A program made the position numbers and the translations under genes. A model generated the notes under the pieces. It was given only the letters and a program-made list of their open reading frames with translations, was not told the DNA's origin and ran no database searches. Source: Tetmemena sp. SeJ-2015 (lineage: Eukaryota; Ciliophora; Spirotrichea; Sporadotrichida; Oxytrichidae). Taken from it: a stretch of DNA of 64,000 bases. Numbering within the stretch: the first letter of the stretch is position 1; every line of letters begins with the position of its first letter. Positions 36,432 to 48,700 of the stretch are shown piece after piece. Location of the stretch: assembly GCA_027382625.1 (NCBI GenBank), contig JAJKFJ010021810.1, forward strand, positions 124,001 to 188,000. The letters are read 5' to 3'.

Positions 36432-39400
36432 ATGGACCCAGTCGCACTAATCGGGGAAGTAGCAAAGAAGTATGGTTTCCCTCGCATACTCCCGGAAGTT
36501 CAGCAGTCAATCCCTTAATTTGTGGAAAGCTGCAACTATGACATGGGTTTTCCCTTTAAAAACTGAAAAGTTTTTATGCAAGCTATTTACCCCTTTTTGC
36601 CCTCTAGGGTGCTTTGAAGAAGTATATGTTTTGCAATTTTCTTTGGGGGAATATCTCCACAATCCTGAGTGAGGGAAAAAATAAAGCTCCTTTTTGCTCC
36701 CGACTTTTCTCTCAGCTGATGGATGTTGACTTGTTGTAACTATTGCATCACACCCGTGATAAATCTAAAGTTGAAATAATTAATAATTAAAGTAAGCTTA
36801 TATATACCCACCTTTATATGCTTGCTTATGATAGAATAATCATTATACAAACAGAGGTATACTATTTGATATTAAAATTATTACTCTATATAATATTAAG
36901 TTTTACCTGAATAGTTTCACCATCTGGCACAAATGGAAAACTCTAGAGGATATTCGCAAGCTCGATAGACTGATCTCAGACACTTTTTCGGCTGATCCGG
37001 CATTGATGACTCTGCTCATTAACTGAATCAGGATTAGTAAGACCCAGAGGATGAACTTGGCCAAGAAGATGATGTCGACAACTGGAGCTTCATTTGCACT
37101 CCAGTGATTTCGATACATCTGCAATCCTCCGAGAGAATTCTGCCATCAACCATAACTTGGCCTCAGTTGCTAGAGGCAGAAGCTGCTGTACTTAAGCAAC
37201 TGTCCGACAAGCAATACCCGATGGTCATCTTGGACTCAAAGAAGAATTCCAAGGAGCTTGTAGACTGTGGCTTCATAGAGTCATAGCTTGGCTCCGCGAA
37301 GTTCTTAGAGAGCCTCTCAAAAGCAGTGTATATCCATTGAGGAGTTTAATCAAGAAAACTGGGAGCAAACATAGATGAAGAAGAATCGAGAGCCGCAGCT
37401 TCAAGTGAGGTCAATCGATTACTGAAGGTAGCTAGGAGATAAATACTTTTACGAATTGAGGGTATGGGGCAAACTCTGAACTCTGGGAATGGGAAAAAAA
37501 CGGGGGGGGTAAGAAAAAACATTGACAGAGTGGCCAGTATCGCAACTACTTTGTCAGAGTAAAGTCTTGCTCAAAAAAAAAAAATAATGGGGCGCCTTAA
37601 TCTATCCAGGAAATGATTAAAAACAATATTGGAAAGAGACGAGGCTGAAGGTCTGGCCTGCTCTTAATACGCAAAGTTCTCTAAGCAGCCAAACTTTGCA
37701 TACTTAGGCGGAGTTGTCTAGAAAGAGATAAAGGAGAAGTGCTCAATTCTCTCAATAAAAATGCTTCAGAGTAAGGTCCGAGATACTTTGGGTGCTTCTA
37801 TTCCTCTCTCTGTTCTGAGGAGAGTGGCAAAAGAGCGTCTTAAGCTGAGTTATAAAAAAATTTGAGCCGAGGGTAATTTAGGACTTCATTGGGGACCTCA
37901 CATTAGTTAAAATATCCTCAGAGAAGGGAAAAAAAATTATCAACATAGATGAAAGAGCATCAATGTGATAAATGATTGAAGAGATCCTGGTCTTACAAGG
38001 GGGAAAAATATACAGCGACAATCTCAGAGGGTTTATGGGCAATATAAACGAGGGTATCGAGCGAGGGGATTTCTTTTGCTCTCTCGAGGTCTAACAACAG
38101 CAAGAATATACGCTTTCCTTAAGTTGTTCGCTCTTTGATAAGTGAGGAAAAATTGGGGCAAAAACCCTTTTTCTGCTCGAAATGCAAATATAAAAAGTCA
38201 GTTCCCCACCGGAAACTCAGGGTTTTTCAAGCAAGCAACCTACTTGGGGGTTACCCTTTTTAAAGGCTCCCGGGAAGAAGTTTTTTGCCTTATCAAAAGG
38301 AAAATCGGAGCCCACGCTGGCAACCTCAAAGCAGAGGATGCATTGCCTTATCTAATGAGCTATAAAGCTGGGCTTTGGGTGGGTTTCTGACTCTTTGATG
38401 AAGCCCCCTTTCAAGGATGAAAACCCCACTTCTAAAATATATGAATATGAGAAAAGCCCTTTTATCTCATCATATAGATTACCCCAAAAACAATACTATT
38501 CAAATTAATCATTCAGGCCTCATCAATGGCGAAAAAAGTCAAAGCGAAAAACCCTAGGCATAAAAGAAACATTTTGTTGTCGATGCGCAGCTTTTCATAG
38601 CAGAAGAATAAAAAGAAATTTCTAATCTTGAATGAGCTATGAATCCACAAATTAGGCTTTAAAAGTTGGGAGTAAATTTGCTGCATGTTGTTGCAGCATT
38701 TTTACTCCCAATATTCAACATAACAAAAATAACCCCAAAACCTAAAATCAAGAACTTTCAGTCAATATAAGATCATGGAATAGAAAGACTAAAAATTATC
38801 CCCACTGCGGGTAAAGCTTTGAGAACAACTCCAGGAGGGTTACTGGAGTCGAGACCCAATTGTCATCGGTACATTGGTTTGGGTCCCCGAGAACACACAA
38901 AGCAGTTATTTGCTTTTAAAAAAAATACAGAACCGCAAGAGACACAAGAAAGAGTGCAAACAGGGAGGCACAGCTGAGAACCCTAGGATGAACAAGCAGC
39001 TTAGTTAGAGAATGATGGTGAAGACAGACTTCGAAAGATTAGAGAAGGCAAAGTGAGAGGCCTTCGGAGCTCAAGGCATGCTGAAATGCCCTTCATATCT
39101 CTACGATGTCAGCCAAGCCTACGCCAACCCCAAGCTTCGCTCCCACATTTTGGGCGTGCTCTCGGCTCGCTTTCCTTTGAGTTTGAGAGCAGATGTGAGA
39201 AACAATCATTTCTGGGAGAAGTTGATGAAGATAGTGTCATCGGACTATTAAATGCTATTCCAAGTCATAGTGATGGACCTAGCCTGGTAGACCCGCAATA
39301 CCCTCCCGTATGAATATCTCTCTAAAGCTGCGATAAGGGCAATTCCAATATCGAGCTTATCTTACAGTGGACTCATATTCTACTGGGTGCTCCCCAAGTA

Positions 39401-39764
39401 TGAGGAATTCGGCTAGCAAGTTTTGGAGGAGAGCGGCCGGAAGCTTGAGAAAACATTGAGATGGGTCAAGCTCACGTCTCGTGGTGATCTCATCAACTCG
39501 AAGCAGGCCTAGTATTCAGAGGAGCATTACTTGATAGGCTCCAAGGGCTCAGTTGATAAATAGGTTCTTGAAAACCTGCCTTCAGAAATCTACTCTCAAG
39601 TGAGGAGCCATTCTGAGAAGCCCGAGGAGCTCTGGGAATGGATTGACAAGTACTGCTCGGGATCGCTCAGGTTGGAGATATTCGCCCGCCTTCATGCCGT
39701 GAGAAAGTTTACAGTGCATGTGGGCCTTGAGTAGGAAGTGGATCCAACTTTGAAGATTGAATGA
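36432..39764 (+). CDS. MT-A70 family methyltransferase-like protein with DLAW in place of DPPW
   Basis: C-terminal part (39.0-39.76 kb) is an MT-A70 domain: QVIVMDLAWQTRNTLPYEYL (motif IV position, DPPW expected), IPISSLSYSGLIFYWVLPKY, LEKTLRWVKLTSRGDL, EEHYLIGSKGSV, IYSQVRSHSEKPEELWEWID and GSLRLEIFARLHAVRKF. Upstream in the same frame are GYWSRDPIVIGTLVWVPENT and a basic NRKRHKKECKQGG region. Further upstream, 36.93-37.34 kb encodes FTIWHKWKTLEDIRKLDRLI and DDVDNWSFICTPVISIHLQS; a likely start is MDPVALIGEVAKKYGF at 36432. Ciliate MTA1/MTA9 complexes write DNA 6mA; MTA9 lacks DPPW, so MTA9-like is my best guess. About 1.4 kb in the middle holds a transposase relic. A 15-bp IES lies at 39041-39055. 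Frame quality upstream of 38.8 kb is poor. Confidence 0.7.
37640..38400 (+). pseudogene. Decayed Tc1/mariner (IS630)-like transposase
   Basis: Reading across frames gives pieces in the order of an IS630/Tc1 transposase: a helix-turn-helix-like SVLRRVAKERLKLSYKK (37.8 kb), a first-Asp region GKKIINIDERASM (37.93 kb), KRSWSYKGEKY (37.98 kb), SLSRSNNSKN-like and YAFLKLFAL pieces (38.08 kb), FFKQATYLGVTLFK and EEVFCLIKRKIGAH (38.23-38.31 kb). TGA codons and several frameshifts make it non-functional as written. It lies inside the MT-A70 locus, as germline transposons do in hypotrich MIC DNA. Telomere-like C4A4 words 90-340 bp downstream recall TBE element ends, but no matching left end was found. 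Confidence 0.55.
38666..38711. repeat. 46-bp inverted repeat (hairpin)
   Basis: Arms TTGGGAGTAAA (38666-38676) and TTTACTCCCAA (38701-38711) are perfect complements, with an inner TGCTGCA/TGCAGCA pair and a short loop. It sits in non-coding sequence between the transposase relic and the MT-A70 domain. It may be a miniature inverted-repeat end or a structured element in an IES. Confidence 0.8.
38732..38742. other. Telomere-like ACCCCAAAACC word
   Basis: Eleven bases matching the hypotrich telomere repeat (C4A4). A second CCCCAAAAA word lies at 38482-38490. One and a half repeats can occur by chance; the interest is their position beside a transposase relic, because TBE transposons of Oxytricha end in telomere-like repeats. 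Confidence 0.4.
39041..39055 (+). other. IES, 15 bp, pointer AGAG
   Basis: Removes the only TGA between KTDFERLE and AFGAQGMLKCPS in the MT-A70 gene. Confidence 0.75.
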
Positions 39765-39835
39765 GATGAGCATGCAGGACAGGTATTAGCTTAATATAAT
39801 TAGCAAAAATTAGAAATTCAAACTTAAATTCATGT

Positions 39836-42621
39836 TCATGCATAATATTATTTTCTCAATCTCCTCTTTGCATTATTTTAAAATCTTCTTTTTTTGTGTC
39901 CTGCAAAGCCTTGGGCTACCTTATATAAGCAATATTTTAAAAAACTCTGTACAGTCTATGAAGATGCATTATAATTTTACTACTACTTCAAATTTTTATC
40001 TTTAATTTCCAAGCAAGAATCTAGTAATCTATTCGCTAGGATGATTTGCATCTACTAATTTTGCTGATTAGTAAGTTAAGGCTCATCGAAGTTCCGCATA
40101 AATTGGCTTTGACTTTCAACTTGCTTATTCTGCTATTAAGGAGATTCACTCATAAATTCATTCTGCATGAGCTAGTGTATGTTTTGTGTTTAATTGAGTT
40201 ATCCTTATAAATCCTTAATTGTACTATTGAGCAACTTGAGCTTTTTATCTTTCTCCTTAACTTGATGGAAGATATCTGCTTAAAGCCTTTCATAATTGAT
40301 TTGCAGTTGCTGACTCTAATCCTAAAATTCCTTAACTTTCTTTCTTTCTAAGTTTAGTAGTCTCTTCATTTCAATGACTTCCTATTCAAACTCATTTTCT
40401 TTGTCTATCAGCATATTCTTCAGCCTCTTTTCAGACAGCTCATACTTGCTAATTTAAGTCCTCAGCTAATGGATTTTCAATTTATACTTCTCCTTTAACT
40501 GTGAAGCATTCAGAATCTGAGATTATGATGGCTGAATAGCCTTTTAAGCTGAGCTTTGAGCTCTTTCCTTTTTCAAATTATCAAGTTGCTTATTAACTGA
40601 ATATAATTGGGTCATCAGCTCTTAATTTTTCTCATTGAAGCTCTCTAATTATAGACTAAGATCTGATATCTAGCTTTTATATTGAACGGTTTGAGTTTCT
40701 TAGTCTCTAATTTGGAATGATGAATTTTGAATTTACGATGCTAGTGCATCTTTTTGCTGCTTATGAAGATCAATCTCAGCTTTAAGGGAGCTAATAACTT
40801 GCTTAAGATCAGAAACTTGATTTTCGTATTACTCTCTTATCTACTCTAATTTGAGTTCTTAAGCAAGGATGGAACTCAGATCCTCTTTAATTTAAGACTG
40901 CTTTAGAATAGAATTGATTTGCTAGACATTTGCGAAATTCAAAGGTCCTTTGGGGATTGGAGAGAAATCTTCGTTTAACCTCTTTTGCTTTGTAGGAGTT
41001 GTTGTAAAGCTCTTTTAAGCTGATTAAGATACTCCTATTCTTCCCTAATTTGAGAAAGAAGAGCTCTGTCTTTTGTGCACCTTTGGTTTATTATTGCTTG
41101 GATCATCTCTGTCAGCCTTTTCAATTGGCTCCTTACTTTGAGTAATCTTATCATCCACCTTATTTTCAAGCTTTTAAATCTTCTTTTCAAGTTTGGACTT
41201 TTCAACAGCATGAGTTTGCTTTATCCCACTAATCATGATATCTTACTCAAACTTCAAAGATTCCAACTCCTTCTCAAGATCTCGCAGCTTTTTGTTGTTT
41301 GATCTAATTAGCTTGTTCTCACTTCTCTGTTGATGTTGAATATGTACCTTCTCGGTATCAAGTCTCCTTTTCTCATTGCTGAAATACTCCATGCTTTGAA
41401 ATATACTACTAATTATAATTAGTCCTCACTCATGCTTTGCTTGAATTTGAAATTGCTTCCATCAAATTCTTTCATCATTCTCTACTTCTCATCTTACTAG
41501 TGATCCAGTTTTAATTCGAGCTCTTTAACTTTGAGCACTTTTTCGATCTTCAAGTGGTCATATTCAAATCTTAGATGCTCTAATCTCTCCTCTAGGCTAC
41601 GCACCTTCTTCTAACCTGATTCAGCCTATTGTTTGACTTCTTCAAGTTGCCTATCTAACTATCTTACTTGCTCGTTGTGCCTGTTCTTCAGCTCCTTTAG
41701 TTCAGTGCTCACTATTTCATTCTAGAGGGTAAGCTCTTTTATCAATTCAGCTTGCTGCTATTCAGCTGAACCCTATAGCCCACTCAAGCTACTAGTGTTA
41801 CTATCAAATGTAAAATATAGAAATGCTTTAAGCATCTTCTCAGTCACTTTCTTTAAATTGCTCTCTCTTTCTGCTGACTCTTAGACTTGCAATTTTAGCA
41901 AGTCCACTTGTTGCTCTAGCACTGCTTTCGTTTTGGAGAACTCACTTTCCTTAGATCTTATTTACTTTTTTAAGTCTTAGTTCTCTAAATCTAATCGATC
42001 TCTGTCCCTTTCGAGCAAGTGGTACTGATTATCGAAATTGTTCGAAATAAAGGGCTGAGAATGAGTCTGAAGCAAATTTGGATTGCCGTTTTGGCAAGGA
42101 TTGATATAGTTGAGACAGGTGTTTGAGCCTGAGGGAGCCATCTAAGTCATATTAGTGGAGAGATCACCCCCGGCTTAGCTCTGATTAACGACTCCTTAGC
42201 CTGCAATGCCTTGAGTGATGGTAGATAACTTAGGACAGCTGCTTACTGAATTCAAATTGCCATAATTCAACTGATTGTTGCTGTTACTGTGAGTCATTTA
42301 ATAATGGCCGCCGTGGAGATATTGATTCTAATGTACGAAGGACTATTGCTAGATGGTGTACATAGGTTGCTGCTGGTGTGAAATGTGATGGAGCTAGTGG
42401 TTGCTATTTGTGTTGCTATTTGTATTTGAGACTTGATTGAGATTATTAAGATTGAGCTTTAAACTAGGATGGAGTTTGGCACTGAAGAGGTCTCTAGCAG
42501 TTTGAGGCGCACTCAGGGTATTTTAAGAGGAGGAGTTGCGTAGGTTGCGTCTGTTTAGGTAAGGAGACAGCGAGAGTGAAGATGCCGTCTGATGCTGGTA
42601 GTTTATGGTTTAACTGTCCAT
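39836..42621 (-). CDS. Long coiled-coil protein, unassigned
   Basis: Start MDSQTINYQHQTASSLSLSP (ATG complementary to 42619-42621). The first 200 residues are Asn/Gln/Ser rich (NNLNQVSNTNSNTNSN) and probably disordered. From about residue 220 an almost unbroken coiled coil runs through: LLERDRDRLDLENQDLKKQI, ELTLQNEIVSTELKELKNRH, QVRQLDRQLEEVKQQAESGQ, LEERLEHLRFEYDHLKIEKV and onward to 40.1 kb. A break near 41.4 kb is probably an IES. The end is loosely defined (TGA complementary to 39836-39838). Its start is 82 bp from that of the next + gene, giving a shared divergent promoter region. Confidence 0.7.
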
Positions 42622-42702
42622 TTAAATTTAAATCCTACAATTGGAGCTGATTATTAACCATAGTGACAATGTGAATTGCTTGCAGAAGTAGGACCTATTG
42701 AA
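42622..42702. promoter_or_regulatory. Short divergent promoter region, 81 bp
   Basis: The only sequence between the ATGs of two opposed genes. AT-rich near the minus-strand start (TTTAAATTTAAATCC). It must hold both 5' UTRs and promoters, or an excision/telomere-addition boundary if the genes end up on different nanochromosomes. Confidence 0.4.
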
Positions 42703-45700
42703 ATGGATGAAATTATTTCAGAGAGAATAGCTGAGGCACTGTAATTTCATTAAGCAAGGGATTTCAGCAAACTGACTTTTGATATAACTCTTGACAAGCT
42801 GAACTAATTGAAAACAGCTACCAAACTTCCAGTTAAATGCAAACTACATTTAGAGAGGAAACTCATTTAATTCATCAGCTCTGCAAGCCTAAATTGTAAT
42901 TTTAGTTGATTCGAGAGTTAGAAATTTAAATTCAATTGGAAATGAAAAAATTCCTCAATAAGGAGAAACTTTAGTCAACGCTTACAGGGGCTATATCCAA
43001 AGCACGAACTTCCATCGCAAATGTCCAAAATAGAAACTTCTAATTTATTCTATTAACTTTGATGTAATTTTACATTTAAACAAGGAGAACATGAATTAAA
43101 TCCAGTATGATGAGGGAGAGGACGGTGATTTTATAATAGAGGATGATTCAACTACCGATAACTTTCTTTATAAAAGGATCAAGCTCCTCAATATCTCAAT
43201 CATTTTAAGAACCAGCTTAAAAGTAAACTTTATAATATGAAAATTATTGATTCTAGGATTTCAGCTAGCAGCTCAAAAGCAGATGCTCCTCTCGATCTGT
43301 AAGATGTACTAAGAGATGAGAAATCTTATGGTGAAGAAGAGCAGGACATGATACTTTAAACTTCTATTCCTTAAAATGTAAGACATAGTGCTTATAGTGC
43401 TTATTATCTTTTTTAGAATTTATTCGATGAAAACTCCTTCAACTTTCAACTATAAGGTGGTCCTTTACAAACAAGCGTGCTGATAGCAACCGCTACGATG
43501 AAGAAAGGTGAAAACATTGGGTTGCCTGTACCTCTTCACTGCACTTGGTATAACGTGAGTCCCCTCAACAATGAATTTTAAGTAATCGAGAACGTGAGTG
43601 GCTCTTGCTACTAGCCAAGCATAGATGATGTGGGTAGCAGAATATGTGTGCATGCAATTCCAGCCAGTGATGCAGAGGAATACCAAGGCATGCCCATGTT
43701 TGCAGAAGTAATTAAGTTTAAGGAATTCTAAATGAGGATATCCTTTTACATTTTAATAGAGAATAGTTCCTTTTTTGAAATTTATAAGCTCTGCAACTGG
43801 AGAAAGCTTATTTGAAGCTTTTATCTCAGAAGAAGATGTAGATTTTAGAATTGTGAGGCATGTGAATAACAAGCTAGAGATTACTTAATCTGGTTAAAAT
43901 TCATAAACAATAAATATGAGTAAGTGTGCTCCACCTGCTTTAATTGGATCATTCAGTCTGAAGAACAATAGTGAAAGGGATATCTTCATTGGCTTCCTGA
44001 AAGAATTGAAGATTAAATTACAATAAGGCAGTGACTCGAATTATGATATTGAAGAGAGTAAGTAAATTGAAAAGGAAGAGGAGGAAGAGGCTCCCGAGAT
44101 ATCTGAGGTTGCAATAACTGTTTAGAGCGATATAATTCAAGATCAATAGTTATTAAGTACTGACATATAACTACAACAGCGACAATAATAGGAATTATCT
44201 TCAGTTTTAGTTTCCGAAACACAATCAGAGAATCAAATAGTTGAAGAAGAGTAAAAGTTAGTAAATCAATCAGAGAATGAGCAGAGAAGTCAACAAAATT
44301 ATGAATAAGAAAATTCTCAAGAGGAGCAAAATCATGAATATCAACTCTCTTAACAGTAAGAAGATTAATAAATCGGTGAGGAAGGGAAATTATTAAGCGA
44401 ATTGGAACCAAACCAGCAAGAGATTAATGATACAAATTTGAAATAAATCAAGATTAATGAAGAGATTTAGAATGTTAAGGCAGAAATTTTCCTAGAAGAT
44501 ACTTAATTGGATGTAGAGCAACAACCGAAAGCAGAAGAATCTTAAATTCTTCCCTCAACTTCAATTGTAAAGGAAGCACCAAAAGCTAATCTTGATTATT
44601 TTTATGAAATTAAAATTTTTAGAGATTTCGACTTTGACTTCAAAGACTATGAGAAGCAATAGCAATAGTAAAGCATCATACAAGGAAATCAATAAGAACA
44701 TAACTTTTTCTCAGATTTGCATAGTATTTTACCACCACAGGCTAAGGTTGACTAGAGTCTTGCTAAAAATTTCTCTTTTCAAACTCCCCTGGACTTATCA
44801 CTGATCCCTACTGATTTTCCTCCACCCATTCATGCTCAAAGTATTACTAAAAAGAGCAAGCTTCCATAGATGCCACCTAGGGATTCACTTTTAGAAAATA
44901 ATAAGTCTCCAGATAAGTAGAGTAGAGATAATTTGCAAACAGCAGAGCAAATTTAGCTAGGCTCAATTTCAACTTCTGAGAGTTCAAGTGCCAATAAAAG
45001 CTCAGACTCCTAGATTCAGGATTTGTAGAACAAGAATAGCGACCTATCATAGAAATTGACTACCTTTAGATAGAATTATGCCAAGAAGCTCGAGCAATTG
45101 AAGCAAGCGGAGGAGCTTATATCGAAACTAAGATTTAATATAGGTCGTATTTTTTTTAAGATCCGACGTGAGTTTCTTCAAACAAGAAGCTTCACTCTAT
45201 GAGAAAGAGAATAAAAAGATGAGCAAGCAGTTGGGGCAAATGATGGCTCAAAAGGAACTATCAGATGCAAATTTTTTGAACTAACTGGGATTAGAAGGGA
45301 CATAGAAGCGAGACTCAAATTAGATATCAGCTGCTTCTTAAAGTCTAAGCAGAGCGATATTAGAAGACGAGTCAGTTTAGACAGAGGAGTTTCTAGTAGA
45401 GCAGGATTCTAATTACAAAACTTTCGTTTAAACTATCGAGGCATTAAACCAAGAAAAGTAAGAAAAAATATCCAAAGATTCAATATTAATGTTAGTCTTG
45501 AAGTCCTTTCAAAACTCTGGGGAGGGTAGATACAAATTTAAATTTAAATAGAAATGATGTTTAAAGAAAACTTAACAACTCACAAATTTCAAAATGAGGG
45601 ACATTTAAACTAGCCTACATACAAGTTTTCTCAAAGTAACTCACAGCATTTGAGTGATTCCTAGGTCTTAGGACTACCACCAAGATTTGAAAATATCCTA

Positions 45701-48700
45701 AGCTAGAGAACTAATAACTAAATGAAAGAGGTCAAAAGTGATGATGTGTTGAAAGATATTTAAAATCATCTACTTGAAAGCTTGAACTAACAACCTATAT
45801 TTCAAAAGCTCCTCCCAAATCAAGCAGTAAAATTGTGAATATAATTTTTATTTTCTCATTTTTAAGCAGCAGAAACTTATGATAAATCAATTCATAGCGC
45901 ATAGAAGTACAATTCTAATCAGGACTAATTTTCAAGTTGCTATATTTTAAGATCTCATCTTTATTAAGTTCCTCTCTTGAATCGAGTGCCAAGCTTTAAA
46001 CCCCCATCGAAAAGTAGGAGCAATAAATGCATCGTGGAAATATTCTACTGATAGACGATTTAGTTTAGGAGCAAACACCATAACCAAATTCATATTCAAG
46101 GGTGATCTAGCAGTAGCTTATATAAAATCAGAGTACTTACAGCAAGCCATTCTATAGCGTCGATTGCGTTAATGATAATTCTAAGGATATGCAAGCACTC
46201 AGATACTTAGAGAGCTTGTAGAGCTCTATTGCCAAGGGCTAAACTCAAACAACTAGCGCTTATACTTCCAATAGCGCCTAAGACGGTGAAGTCGCTCGAA
46301 TTCAATTGAAGTTTAAGAATTGCGAAGTAAGACTCTAGGTTTTGAAAAAGTTGGCAGCAGAGTAATTTATTCCAAATCGTTTTATTTTAGTAGCACTTAA
46401 CTTTAAATGAGAAGAAAGTGGAATAGGTGCAATTCAAGTTGCAAGAGCAAATTTCTAAGTGGTAGCAAATATCTAATGAAATTCAAATTTTTAAGTCTCA
46501 AAACGATTTCGAGTCCCTCAAACTTCTAATTTCTTCTTTAGAGGCACAACAAGAAGCTTTAGATTAACAGATAGATCTCTTGCAAGCTGAGCTTTTTAAG
46601 TAGCCTTAGCTTAATGCTACCTCAGCGATAGCCTCTTCAAAAGATTACTCCCAATCCTAGCCAGATAGAATTCCAGCAAGATTGAACTTTTCAAACAACT
46701 AAGGGCAAATTAATAATTTAGAGGACGCTAAAGCAAGAGCCATTCAAATTATAAGCTTCACAAAGAAGCTGAATCCATCCCAGAATGTAACTGGAAATAC
46801 AAAATTTGCTTCACTTCGCCAAACTCTTGGCATTGAATCACAAATTGATCAAAGCTTAGTCGATAACGCAAAGTCTCTAACCTAATTATATAATTCCAAT
46901 ATAAGGTCTTTAATTATTTGAGATCCTGGAGAATGAGATAAACAACATGAGCATAGGGTACGAAAAGAGAGATGATGCCAGGCAAGAAATAAACCAGAAA
47001 ATGATTCAAGCTCTAAAACAGTAGCACTTTAAGGACTCAATGAACCTCAAATACGAATATGAACTCAAGATGCAGCAATAATAGCTTAAATTTGAAGATT
47101 ACTTGGCAACTCAAATAAATGAAGTAAAGCAGTGCTAGACTGATTTTGCACTTAATCAAGAAATCTTACTGCTTAATTCTTTAATATTTTTAAGTTTTTT
47201 TTCTCGATTATAAGTTTTCTGAGATTGAGAAACTGCATCTGACTATTCAGCAAAGTCTTAACGAGATTCAGTATCTGAAAATGAACTAAGACTAATTAGT
47301 AGAGGAGAAGTTGAATTTTGTGAGATCTTCTATGCTCCAAGAGTCACAGCAAAAAGAGCAACTGCTCTTCTCAGAGATATAGAAAGACATGAAACTAATT
47401 AAGAAGGACTGGAAAATCCAAGCTAAGTAGTAAAAGGCTGAATTTGATAAAATTAATAAGGCCAAGGACTAAGAAATTGAGGATCTTAGGAATCAACTCT
47501 CTATGAGAGAAGAACAAGTTAGATTCGAGAATGATAAGTACAGTGGACTTAAATCCTTAGAGGAGGAGAAATATGAGAAGAGACTCTCATTGATAAAGAA
47601 AATGCATGAGGAGTAGATTACTGAGCTGAAGAGAGCGATAGAGGAGAGAGAGCGAGAACTTGAGGCTCAGATAAGTTAGTTCACTAAATAGAGGGATGAC
47701 ATCTATGTGAAGGCAAAAGAAGAGGCCAGAAAAGAGGACAAACAGAAAACAGACAAGTATCTCAGCAAAATTGAGAGAATAAAGCAGCAGGAGATAGCCA
47801 TGTCAAGAAGATAGCAGAAGGAGCAAGTTAATGAACTGAGAGACCAAATTTAAGAAATTCAAGAGAAGTTCTCAAAGTTTTTGGCAGTTCAGGAAAGTTA
47901 ATAAAATTGTAAAGATACAGCGAAAACTCCAGACCAGAGCTTCAATCCTACTTAATCCCAGGACTTGCCTGGCTTAGAAATTCAATAACTGAAAGAAAGT
48001 CTCGGACTGCTGAACAGTAAAATACTATCTCTAAATTAGGGAAATAACTAATCAAATAATGATAAAAGATCATTAGAAAGATCAACTGCTTCTGGTAGGT
48101 CTTAAAATAGACTAGAGAAATATAAACAATCAGTATTTGGCACTCTATAATCGAGTAGGCCTCAAAACTAAAGTATGTCATGTGAAAGATTATCCTCTTA
48201 CTAATCATCCAAGCTTACTCAAATCAAAATTTATTTAATTTGTATATAAATGGTGAAACATCAAGAAGATTTGAACAACTAAACTATTATAATTCTAAAT
48301 CATCGAAATCAAAAGCTTGATGATTCCAAGAAATTACAATCTCCCATAAAAGTATCTGATAATATGTCAATTACAGGAGTTTAAGAGGCATCCTTAGATC
48401 TCTAAGTTTAAAAGTAAAGGACTTTTGGTTTATAATGTGAACTAGGTGATAGACTTTTTGAAGCCTTAGATTTTAGAGTTTGTTTGAGATGTGGCCTAAA
48501 TGATAAAATTTCAAAGGATAAGTGTGAATACCACCCAGCTAAATGCCATTCAAAGATTGGTACTGCCAAGTATCAGTACTCCGCAGAGTGGCATAAGTGC
48601 TAATAGCAGTGTGACAAGAATATAAGTCCAAAAGATAAAGACTAAAAGTACTGCTAGGTGGAGAGAAAGCACTACTATGGGACTCATCTTCCCTATGAAG

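Noticed and set aside
38732..38742. ACCCCAAAACC as a telomerase RNA template or true telomere
   Set aside because: Only about one and a half repeats, no TGTCA-type conserved element upstream and no run of repeats, so neither a template domain nor an internal telomere is supported.
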